A DNA stretch of 5,337 nucleotides from CAZHRJ01 sp964534765. Lineage in GTDB: Bacteria; Lindowbacteria; 2-12-FULL-62-27. This document shows, one piece after another, positions 1 through 4,993 of the stretch (position 1 is the first letter of the stretch; each line of letters begins with the position of its first letter). The position numbers and the translations under genes are program-made. Below the pieces are notes generated by a model. That model searched no databases, had not been told where the DNA came from, and worked only from the letters and a program-made list of their open reading frames with translations. The DNA is taken from positions 1 to 5,337 of the forward strand of contig CAZHRJ010000177.1 of assembly GCA_964534765.1 (NCBI GenBank). Reading direction: 5' to 3'.

Positions 1-351
1 CCCCAGCCGAACTTGACGGCCGTCAAACCTAGATCGACGGCCTGCCGGGCCAGCCTGACAATTCGTTTCGCATCAGCCGCCGCCTCCGGCGACACATCGT
101 TCAGGCGCTCCTCCATCAGCTCCGCGCGCATGCGGATGCCGGTGAGGTCCTGGCCGAGCCCGTCATGGAAATCCTGGCCCATCCGGCGCTGGATCTGATC
201 ACTGACAGACTCGATCTCCCGCTCCAGCAGCTTCCGCTCCTGCAACTGCTTCGCCTGCAGAATCGCGAGCGATCTGACGCAACACGTCGTCGACGAGAAA
301 AATGACCACGCGCGAAAATGCGAAATGTCTTCGGATTTCACGGCATATTTC
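1..351 (-). CDS. Sensor histidine kinase fragment, HisKA_3 (NarL-type) phosphoacceptor region, cut by contig edge
   Basis: On the minus strand the frame whose codons start at positions divisible by 3 is open from a stop at 354-356 to the left edge. From about 290 it encodes a charged coiled-coil segment (LQAKQLQERKLLEREIES) and then the H-box QRRMGQDFHDGLGQDLTGIR, with the phosphoacceptor histidine at 165-167. A helical stretch ending VKFGW reaches the window edge. This layout is typical of HisKA_3 kinases, which autophosphorylate and pass phosphate to LuxR/NarL-type response regulators; the second dimerisation helix, the ATPase domain and the stop lie outside. No credible start exists in this frame: the residues before the coil (positions 351-290) look like out-of-frame translation. 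The natural N-terminus is therefore missing or lies in the overlapping frame at 199-465. The gene is either frameshifted or a decayed remnant. Family call is confident; integrity is not. Confidence 0.75.
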
Positions 352-465
352 CATCAACTGGGCGTGGACATCCGCTTTGGCGAGAACCCGGCTGCACATC
401 CCGTGGACGAGCCAAGACTGCCGGTCGACGGGTTGTCCGCTCTTGTTTCGTCCGATGCGCATCAT
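199..465 (-). pseudogene. Possible N-terminal GAF-like part of the histidine kinase, out of frame with its H-box
   Basis: This 88-codon frame starts with ATG at 465 and overlaps the stop of ATPase 1 by four bases (ATGA). Residues about 23-60 (CSRVLAKADVHAQLMEICRE followed by a strand ending VVIFLVDD) resemble the first helix and strand of a GAF sensor domain, a common partner of HisKA_3 kinases. After about residue 68 the sequence turns into an Ala/Gly-rich string that is only the shifted reading of the kinase coiled coil, and it stops at 199. I infer a frame shift, or a deletion plus a frame change, near 270-290, joining a truncated sensor domain to the kinase core. A normal GAF domain needs roughly 100 more residues, so a single base error would not restore a full protein. 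It could also be a meaningless frame; the GAF resemblance is my own reading and is weak. Confidence 0.35.
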
Positions 466-1649
466 TTGCCGGACCGGCCCTGACCACCGGGTAGACCATC
501 CAAATTCCGCCAGGCGATGACCCGGCCGTGTTTTCTGTCTTGCGTTCGATCTCCACCGTGGACGAGGAAATGGTTTGTGGCGGACCTTTTCGAAATGCGC
601 GCAAAGAAATCCAAGCCCTTGAAGAAATCCTCGGTGACGGTTGTGCCGGATTTGATTTCAACGGCATGCAGAACATTTCCGTCCTCAAGAACCATGTCCA
701 CCTCATGACCCGTATTGTCCCGCCAGAAATAGGCGTTCGGTCGCCGGCCGGCGTTGAATCTTTCTTTGAGATATTCCGATATCACAAAAGATTCAAAAAT
801 GCTTCCGCGAAGATAATGTCCGGCCACTTGGCCGCTTGAACGGATGTCCAGCAGCGCGCAAAGCAGTCCCGTGTCGTAAAAATAGAGTTTTGGCTGTTTG
901 ACGACGCGTTTGTTGAAATTCCGGTGAAAGGGCTGGAGAAGAAAAACGACGAAACTAGCTTCCAGAACCGACATCCAGGATCGGACGGTTTTATAATTGA
1001 TGCCGATGTCATTGCCGATGCTCGACAGGTTCAAAAGCTGTCCAACGCGTCCGGCGCAGCATTTGAGAAATCGCTGAAACGCGCTCAAATCCCCGATGTT
1101 TTTGATGCTTCGCACATCCCGTTCGATGTAAGTCTGGATATAGGATGAAAAATAATCCGGCGGCTTGATTTTCCGGTCAACTGGCGCGGGGTATCCTCCC
1201 TTGAACAACACCTCATCGAGGGATTTCGCGGCTCGGCCGGCCCGTTTGAGTTCGGATAAGGCAAACGGAAGGAGATGGCAAACAGCCACGCGGCCGGCCA
1301 GGGACTGGCTGATATTCTCCAAGAGCAGAAAGTTTTGCGAACCCGTGAGAACATACCGTCCCATTTTCCCCGACGCGTCGACCATGCCCTGCAAATAGGA
1401 AAATAGGGCGGGCACTCTCTGCGCCTCGTCGATGATCAGGCCCGCTTGAGAATGAGAATGGAGGAATCGCAGAGGGTCCTCCTCCGCGGTCAGCCGTTCG
1501 TCCGGGGTTTCAAGATTGACGTAGGCGTGACGGGGGAACAGCGCTTTGACGAGCGTCGTCTTCCCGGACTGCCTCGGCCCGGTCAGCGACACCACCGGAA
1601 ATTTTTTCGACAGGGCGAGAATATGGGCCCCCGCCAAGCGTTGAATCAT
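462..1649 (-). CDS. AAA_14 / DUF4143 family ATPase (ATPase 1)
   Basis: A complete 395-residue protein, the usual family length. The N-terminal AAA_14 core has Walker A GPRQSGKTT (24-32), Walker B LIIDEAQ (71-77), a GSQNF sensor-like loop (103-107) and the SQSLAGR motif (114-120). GGYP (151-154) and YIERDVR (174-180) lead into the DUF4143 part. This holds a helix-turn-helix-like segment (about 205-240), KLYFYDTGL (254-262), GSIFESFVISE (282-292) and a terminal HEVDMVL...VEIKSG block (315-335). D318 and E331-x-K333 fit the PD-(D/E)xK nuclease-like pattern reported for this class. The ATG at 1649 has a strong GGAGG Shine-Dalgarno six bases upstream, which fixes the start. It is a predicted cytoplasmic ATP-binding, possibly DNA-binding protein of unknown biological role. 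It is clearly paralogous to the gene at 1976-3208. No cognate partner gene is adjacent. Family call is strong; function is unassigned. Confidence 0.93.
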   Translation of the reverse strand: MIQRLAGAHILALSKKFPVVSLTGPRQSGKTTLVKALFPRHAYVNLETPDERLTAEEDPLRFLHSHSQAGLIIDEAQRVPALFSYLQGMVDASGKMGRYVLTGSQNFLLLENISQSLAGRVAVCHLLPFALSELKRAGRAAKSLDEVLFKGGYPAPVDRKIKPPDYFSSYIQTYIERDVRSIKNIGDLSAFQRFLKCCAGRVGQLLNLSSIGNDIGINYKTVRSWMSVLEASFVVFLLQPFHRNFNKRVVKQPKLYFYDTGLLCALLDIRSSGQVAGHYLRGSIFESFVISEYLKERFNAGRRPNAYFWRDNTGHEVDMVLEDGNVLHAVEIKSGTTVTEDFFKGLDFFARISKRSATNHFLVHGGDRTQDRKHGRVIAWRNLDGLPGGQGRSGK

Positions 1650-1655
1650 CTTCGG

Positions 1656-1660
1656 CCTCC
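1656..1660 (-). promoter_or_regulatory. Shine-Dalgarno of ATPase 1
   Basis: The minus strand reads GGAGG six bases before the ATG at 1649. This is a near-perfect ribosome binding site. It contrasts with the other two ATPase genes in the window, which have no such site. Confidence 0.8.
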
Positions 1661-1669
1661 TTTCTACAT

Positions 1670-1698
1670 AGTCTATACCTACAAAACAGGAATTGCAA
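1670..1698 (-). promoter_or_regulatory. Candidate sigma70-type promoter of ATPase 1
   Basis: On the minus strand TTGCAA (1693-1698) and TAGACT (1670-1675) are separated by 17 bases; each matches four of six consensus positions. The predicted start near 1663 leaves a leader of only about 14 bases that still contains the Shine-Dalgarno. The -10 lies in the 9-bp palindrome ATAGACTAT (1668-1676), which could be an operator but is short enough to be chance. Confidence 0.45.
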
Positions 1699-1772
1699 TA
1701 CTAATGTGTAAAATCCATGGAGGCCGATCCGGCGACGGCATGGGTTTATCGAGTTTAACCGAGTCGTCGGAT

Positions 1773-1841
1773 CTAAAAGAACGGCGATGTTTCGCGTATC
1801 TCCCGTAGGAGCCATTTGTCGGCGGATTTTTCGAGCCGAAG
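1773..1841 (-). pseudogene. Relic of the C-terminus of the NTF2-like protein (second copy)
   Basis: The minus strand encodes LRLEKSADKWLLREIRETSP followed by FF and a TAG stop. This matches residues 288-309 of the protein at 3231-4217 (FRLEKSADKWLLQEVRETSP then FF). Ungapped, the 66 bases at 1776-1841 match 3291-3356 at about 55 positions (roughly 83%), with several differences silent or conservative. Upstream of 1841 the similarity ends abruptly in a purine-rich tract, and no start codon or further domain is present, so this is a broken gene tail. It lies upstream of ATPase 1 as the intact tail lies upstream of ATPase 2. I infer a tandem duplication of a tail-plus-ATPase segment followed by loss of the rest of the gene copy. 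Confidence 0.8.
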
Positions 1842-1975
1842 GGAAAAAGAGGGAAAAGGGGGACGATTCTAATTTAACTCTGTAATCCTGATGAAGTTGT
1901 CCCTGAAAATTGTGTCCAAATTCGACCGCCGAGTGGTAACAGGTCAGACGAGGGGGGAGGCGGGGACACCGGCCG
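1842..1975. other. Intergenic stretch downstream of ATPase 2: purine tract and GGGAC/GTCCC inverted repeat
   Basis: Positions 1841-1863 are all purines on the plus strand, with a near-repeat GGGAAAAAGA / GGGAAAAGGG. GGGAC at 1860-1864 is complementary to GTCCC at 1899-1903 across 34 bases of AT-rich sequence. The composition differs sharply from the flanking genes, and the abrupt edge against the relic gene tail at 1841 suggests a recombination or insertion scar, perhaps the end of a small IS200/REP-like element. That attribution is a guess. I see no gene and no convincing terminator (stem plus T-run) for ATPase 2 here. Confidence 0.3.
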
Positions 1976-3208
1976 CTAGTAGGATAGCGCACGAGCCCAG
2001 TTATAGACGCAGACTTTGCTGTTCAACCGGAAATTTCCAGCGCTTCTGGAAATCACCGCGGACGAACCGATTGCCGTCTTCAGATCGTTGTTGATTTTCA
2101 GAAGCGACGGGATGCCGGCGGACGTGATCGTCATGGAGGTTTTGATTTCAAGGAGATGCAATTTCTGGCCGGATTCCAAAACCAAGTCTACTTCCAGGCC
2201 ATCACGGGTTCTCAAATAGTACAGGGACGGCATCTGACCGAAGTTCAGGAACCGTTTGAGAAAATCGTTGACCACCGCGGTCTCAAAAAGACAACCGAAA
2301 CTCGGACCGTTTAGCAAGGTCGCGCGGTCGTGGATTCCGAGCAGATACGTCGCGAGCGCCGTGTCGCCGAAATAGAGTTTAGGACTTTTGATGAGCCGCT
2401 TGCCGATGTTCCGGTAGTACGGATACAGGAGGTACACTTGGTAGCCGGTTTCCAGAACCGAAATCCAGCGTTTTGCGGTCGGAACACTGATGCCGATGTC
2501 CCGCGCCATGTCTGAAAGGTTCAAAATCTGTCCGGTGCGGGTGGCGCAGAGCTTGAGGAACCGCTCAAACTGGTTGAGGTCGCCGATGGCGGCCAAGTTT
2601 CTCACGTCGCGTTCAAGATATGTGGCGATATACGACGAGCACCAGAGCTGGCGGTCGACCTTCCTGTTCAGAGCAATTTCGGGATACAGGCCACGCAGGA
2701 TCACTGTGTCAACAAAAAGGTCACTGGGCGCCGGGGCCGAGGGGGACGACCGCGTTGCATTTTTCAGCCACGCCGCAGGTTCGAGCGCGCCATCTGCGTG
2801 GTCGGCCAGTTCCGACATGGACAGGGGGAGAAGCGTCAGCACGGCTGCGCGACCGGCCAGGGACTGGCTGACGCCCTGCATTAAAGCAAAGTTCTGCGAA
2901 CCTATGAGAAGCCACTGGCCGTTCTTGCGGTTCTCATCGATCCGAGTTTTGATGTAGGACAAAAGTTCCGGGACGTACTGGATTTCGTCGATGATGACCG
3001 GTGGCGGGTGCTGATCCAGAAACGAGTTCGGGTCGTCGCGCGCGCGCATTCGGACGTCATGATTCTCAAGCGAGACGTAGGTGTGTGTTTTGGAAAACCC
3101 GGTTTTCAGGGATGTCGTTTTTCCCGACTGCCGCGGCCCTGTGATCACCACCGCCGGAAACGTCCTCATCGCCCGACGGATCGCCCCGGGAAGGATTCTG
3201 GCTCTCAT
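1976..3208 (-). CDS. AAA_14 / DUF4143 family ATPase (ATPase 2)
   Basis: A complete 410-residue paralogue of ATPase 1. The core has Walker A GPRQSGKTT (24-32), Walker B VIIDEIQ (71-77), the GSQNF loop (103-107) and SQSLAGR (114-120). LRGLYPE (171-177) and YLERDVR (197-203) begin the DUF4143 part. This includes a helix-turn-helix-like stretch (about 228-262), KLYFGDTAL (277-285), CLFETAVVNDFL (306-317) and the LEVDLVL...LEIKTS block (338-358), with D341 and E354-x-K356 as candidate nuclease-type residues. Relative to ATPase 1 it has an extra low-complexity Ala/Pro/Ser segment around 138-168. The ATG at 3208 has no Shine-Dalgarno but sits six bases from a good -10 box, suggesting a leaderless transcript. 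It is a cytoplasmic P-loop ATPase of unknown cellular role. The next gene downstream on this strand is ATPase 1, after 326 bp carrying its own promoter, so the two are probably separate transcription units. Confidence 0.93.
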   Translation of the reverse strand: MRARILPGAIRRAMRTFPAVVITGPRQSGKTTSLKTGFSKTHTYVSLENHDVRMRARDDPNSFLDQHPPPVIIDEIQYVPELLSYIKTRIDENRKNGQWLLIGSQNFALMQGVSQSLAGRAAVLTLLPLSMSELADHADGALEPAAWLKNATRSSPSAPAPSDLFVDTVILRGLYPEIALNRKVDRQLWCSSYIATYLERDVRNLAAIGDLNQFERFLKLCATRTGQILNLSDMARDIGISVPTAKRWISVLETGYQVYLLYPYYRNIGKRLIKSPKLYFGDTALATYLLGIHDRATLLNGPSFGCLFETAVVNDFLKRFLNFGQMPSLYYLRTRDGLEVDLVLESGQKLHLLEIKTSMTITSAGIPSLLKINNDLKTAIGSSAVISRSAGNFRLNSKVCVYNWARALSY

Positions 3209-3214
3209 GGACAG

Positions 3215-3242
3215 ATTTTACCCTGCATATTTAATATGTCAA
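3215..3242 (-). promoter_or_regulatory. Strong sigma70-type promoter of ATPase 2, probably leaderless
   Basis: On the minus strand a consensus -35 TTGACA (3237-3242) and -10 TAAAAT (3215-3220, five of six) are 16 bases apart. Only six bases separate the -10 from the ATG at 3208, so transcription should start at or within a base or two of the start codon. The -35 overlaps the last codons of the upstream chimeric gene. Confidence 0.7.
3226..3238. promoter_or_regulatory. Candidate operator: 13-bp perfect palindrome in the ATPase 2 promoter
   Basis: CATATTAAATATG (minus strand) is a perfect 6+1+6 inverted repeat placed between the -35 and -10 boxes, overlapping the last base pairs of the -35. 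Such a position would let a bound dimeric regulator block RNA polymerase. The regulator is unknown; the helix-turn-helix-like part of the ATPase itself is one possibility. AT-rich palindromes also arise by chance. Confidence 0.45.
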
Positions 3243-4217
3243 GTTAAATAAATGGAGTTCTTGGCCGCCGTTTGACGGGTCGGCGGGTAAGAAGAACGGC
3301 GAGGTTTCGCGAACCTCCTGCAGGAGCCACTTGTCAGCCGATTTTTCGAGCCGGAACACCGCGACGCCGGTGGCGGTTTCTTCGGCGCCGGTCGCATAGA
3401 CGCGCCAGCGGCGCTGCCAGCGGAAGGTGATTTCGAGGACGTTGTCGCCCGGAACAAAGCTCGACGCCCACACGCCCTCGTATTTGATCGCGTCGACGCG
3501 GTCGTACAGCGCGCGGACTTGATTCTCGAAGGCGATCCGGTCGGCTTTGAAGGTCTTGCTCACCAGTTGCATGAATTTGAGTATATCTTCCTCCGCGTAG
3601 ACGGCGAGAATCTCCTTCACCGCGCCCTCCGCCTCGTCCCGCTTCGCCGTCACATCCGGCGCCGGGCCGCCCCACTTCAGGTTCGCATCCGCGCGCCAGA
3701 CCGCCTCGCGGTAGTTCTGGGTGGTGACCTCTTCTTCGGTCTTATTGGACGAATAGGACAAAGTAAAGTTCCCGTCGTCCTGGATGAACTTCTGCACCAC
3801 GTACGCGCACTTCCAGTTCATCGTCCGGAGATCACTGCTCGCCGCGTAGTTGTCGGTCAGGTTCAGATTGTAGTCGACGTCGAGGCGCTCCTCGTCGTTC
3901 ACCTTCGTTTGCGTGCTCACGCCGTACTGCCGCTGGTGCGACCGGCCCGCGACGTCGATGGATTTGTCCCGCGTGCGCGTGGCTGTCAGGGTCATGTCGG
4001 TGCTGAACGGCTTTTGTCGGGCGCTTCGCATCCCTGCTTCGATCGGCCGCAGGGAATGGTGACCGGACAACTGCCCGAAAAGCAGCGCGACGAATTGGCT
4101 CCACGTCCGCAATTTTCGGACGCGGTAGTCTCCTTGATGGGCGTTTACGGCTTTTTGAAATTCAAGTCTCGGAATCCATTGTAGAAGCTGTGAGAAGATG
4201 CTACGGGTATAGGCCAT
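3231..4217 (-). CDS. Chimeric gene: IS4-type DUF4372 transposase N-terminus joined in frame to an NTF2-like protein
   Basis: The frame is open for 328 codons. Residues 1 to about 68 (MAYTRSIFSQLLQWIPRLEF..., then WSQFVALLFGQLSGHHSLRP and IEAGMRS) are recognisably DUF4372, the N-terminal domain of IS4-family transposases; the DDE catalytic domain that should follow is absent. From about residue 71 a different protein begins. Residues 71-185 are rich in alternating, strand-forming residues (DVDYNLNLTDNYAASSD, GNFTLSYSSNKTEEE). Residues about 195-308 look like an NTF2/SnoaL-like cone (helix AVKEILAVYAEEDILKFMQL, then ITFRWQRRWRV, VAVFRLEKSADKWLL, ETSPFF). Such folds bind small ligands or mediate pairing; no function can be named. 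The downstream protein has lost its own start, and any signal peptide, to the transposase segment. The tail is duplicated as a relic at 1773-1841. The stop overlaps the ATPase 2 promoter. Whether the fusion is expressed or is an IS-generated pseudogene is unknown. Confidence 0.75.
   Translation of the reverse strand: MAYTRSIFSQLLQWIPRLEFQKAVNAHQGDYRVRKLRTWSQFVALLFGQLSGHHSLRPIEAGMRSARQKPFSTDMTLTATRTRDKSIDVAGRSHQRQYGVSTQTKVNDEERLDVDYNLNLTDNYAASSDLRTMNWKCAYVVQKFIQDDGNFTLSYSSNKTEEEVTTQNYREAVWRADANLKWGGPAPDVTAKRDEAEGAVKEILAVYAEEDILKFMQLVSKTFKADRIAFENQVRALYDRVDAIKYEGVWASSFVPGDNVLEITFRWQRRWRVYATGAEETATGVAVFRLEKSADKWLLQEVRETSPFFLPADPSNGGQELHLFNLTY
4011..4217 (-). mobile_element. Truncated IS4-family element: 5' end of a DUF4372-type transposase gene
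   Basis: About 69 codons of transposase N-terminus survive, ending around 4005-4020 at the join with the NTF2-like gene. The left terminal repeat of the element, if retained, should lie in 4218-4290 between the ATG and the stop of the upstream gene; I could not identify it with certainty. No catalytic DDE domain and no matching right end are present in the window. Confidence 0.7.
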
Positions 4218-4286
4218 GAGCCTGATCTCTTTTTTCCCTCTGGGATTTGGTTTCTCAACAAAACCCTTTTACCAGATGGGCGGGGA
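4218..4286. other. Short spacer, probable left-end sequence of the IS4 remnant
   Basis: This 69-bp AT-richer stretch separates the LptE-like gene from the transposase ATG. On the minus strand it contains GGTTT and AAACC as a small inverted repeat around 4240-4256, with no T-run following in the direction of transcription. No clear Shine-Dalgarno precedes the ATG at 4217. It probably holds the IS terminal repeat and native promoter. Confidence 0.35.
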
Positions 4287-4781
4287 TTAGGCTTTTTCTA
4301 TGGATTTAAACCGGACGGCAGTGTATTCGAGTTCTTTGGTGAAGTTGATCCGCCGGACGGCCTCGCGCCCGGTTGCCTCGTCGAGCGCGGCAAAATCGAG
4401 CCGTATTTTCACGCGTTTTTGGATGACCTTGCCCGCGTCGTTCAGCCGGATGTCCTCGAGGGTGATCTCGCGGATGGTGCCGTTCAGGGACGCCTGCCCC
4501 GTCGCCTCGATCCGAAACGCCCCGTCGGCCTCCATCGCCTTTTCGATCTCGCGTTTCAGGACCTCGACCACGGGCCGGCCGGTCACTTTGGTGACCGCGA
4601 CCGACGCGTCGCTCTTGAACTCGTCCACCCGCATGGCAACCACACCCGCGTCCTGGGCAACGGCCGGCCGGACTACCCCGCAGAGGAGTAAACAAACCCC
4701 AAATGCTTTCAGTATCGCCGAAATTTTCCGCCCGATGGTAAAAAGAACCCCTTCCGGTGGGTTGTGTAATCCGTCGTCCAT
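4287..4781 (-). CDS. Small secreted protein, LptE-like (LPS-assembly protein family) candidate
   Basis: The start is placed at the ATG at 4781 because GGAGGTG lies just upstream (4784-4790) and the following residues form a classic signal peptide; the frame stays open further upstream without a start signal. The 164-residue product has a charged n-region, a hydrophobic core (AFGVCLLLCGVV, about residues 26-37) and an AVA-QD cleavage site near residue 43. The mature part has the order seen in LptE-like proteins. First comes a helix (VVEVLKREIEKAMEADGAFR), then a strand with ASLNGTIREIT, then alternating strands (VKIRLDFAALDEATG) with the typical 'dTG' turn. LptE partners LptD in outer-membrane LPS insertion. 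There is no standard lipobox: cysteines occur in the hydrophobic core, but cleavage after AVA looks more natural, which argues against a canonical LptE lipoprotein. Other periplasmic small-domain proteins are possible. Secretion is well supported; family assignment is tentative. Confidence 0.75.
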   Translation of the reverse strand: MDDGLHNPPEGVLFTIGRKISAILKAFGVCLLLCGVVRPAVAQDAGVVAMRVDEFKSDASVAVTKVTGRPVVEVLKREIEKAMEADGAFRIEATGQASLNGTIREITLEDIRLNDAGKVIQKRVKIRLDFAALDEATGREAVRRINFTKELEYTAVRFKSIEKA

Positions 4782-4783
4782 GT

Positions 4784-4790
4784 CACCTCC
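4784..4790 (-). promoter_or_regulatory. Shine-Dalgarno deciding the start of the LptE-like gene
   Basis: GGAGGTG on the minus strand, with GGAGG four bases from the ATG at 4781, supports this internal start over the one at 4886. Confidence 0.75.
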
Positions 4791-4834
4791 GTGTACAGAT
4801 AAACTTTCGATGTTCAGGTTGTCGACCCAGGTGC

Positions 4835-4862
4835 AGTATAAGGTAAACGCGAGATAGCCAAG
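4835..4862 (-). promoter_or_regulatory. Candidate promoter of the LptE-like gene
   Basis: On the minus strand CTTGGC (4857-4862) and TATACT (4835-4840, five of six) are 16 bases apart. This would start transcription near 4828 and give a leader of about 47 bases with the Shine-Dalgarno. The -35 is poor, so confidence is modest. Confidence 0.35.
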
Positions 4863-4958
4863 ATAGTGCCATCCCCGACGCATCAACCGGCGGTACCTTA
4901 CTACATACGGAAGAGACGGTCAACAAAAAATCGAACCCGCACGTACCAGGTCCAGGAC

Positions 4959-4987
4959 TTGAAATTTAGAAATATCTATTCTATATT
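4959..4987 (+). promoter_or_regulatory. Sigma70-type promoter of ATPase 3, probably leaderless
   Basis: TTGAAA (4959-4964) and TATATT (4982-4987) are separated by the optimal 17 bases. The ATG at 4994 is seven bases from the last base of the -10, where transcription is expected to begin. No Shine-Dalgarno is present before the ATG. Confidence 0.65.
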
Positions 4988-4989
4988 TC
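4969..4989. promoter_or_regulatory. Candidate operator: 7-bp perfect inverted repeat over the ATPase 3 promoter
   Basis: GAAATAT (4969-4975) and ATATTTC (4983-4989) are exact reverse complements separated by seven bases. The right arm covers the -10 box. The geometry fits a site for a dimeric repressor; the binding protein is unknown. Confidence 0.45.
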
Positions 4990-4993
4990 ATAC

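Noticed and set aside
1292..1312. Shared stretch CGGCCAGGGACTGGCTGA at 1294-1311 and about 2850-2867 as a recombination site
   Set aside because: It encodes the conserved SQSLAGR motif in both paralogous ATPases, so homology of the genes explains it.
1510..1992. Minus-strand open frame of 160 codons across the intergenic region
   Set aside because: It overlaps the start of ATPase 1 by about 140 bases, reads the NTF2-like relic in the wrong frame and has no ribosome site. It is open by chance.
2490..2957. Plus-strand open frame of 155 codons inside ATPase 2
   Set aside because: It lies wholly antisense to conserved ATPase motifs and has no recognisable features.
3519..4184. Long open frame on the plus strand opposite the chimeric gene
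   Set aside because: It is antisense to a frame with recognisable DUF4372 and NTF2-like features. Its Arg/Leu/Val-rich composition is typical of a shadow of GC-rich coding DNA.
4238..4262. Hairpin GGTTT...AAACC as a terminator of the LptE-like gene
   Set aside because: The stem is only about five base pairs with a seven-base loop, and no T-run follows on the minus strand. On the plus strand no gene precedes it.
4300..4857. Plus-strand open frame of 185 codons opposite the LptE-like gene
   Set aside because: It has Ser/Arg/Thr-rich shadow composition, no ribosome site and no recognisable domain, and it lies antisense to a well-supported secreted protein.
4782..4886. N-terminal extension of the LptE-like gene to an ATG at 4886
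   Set aside because: The extension overlaps the candidate promoter, lacks a Shine-Dalgarno and would bury the signal peptide 35 residues inside. The start at 4781 has GGAGGTG directly upstream.
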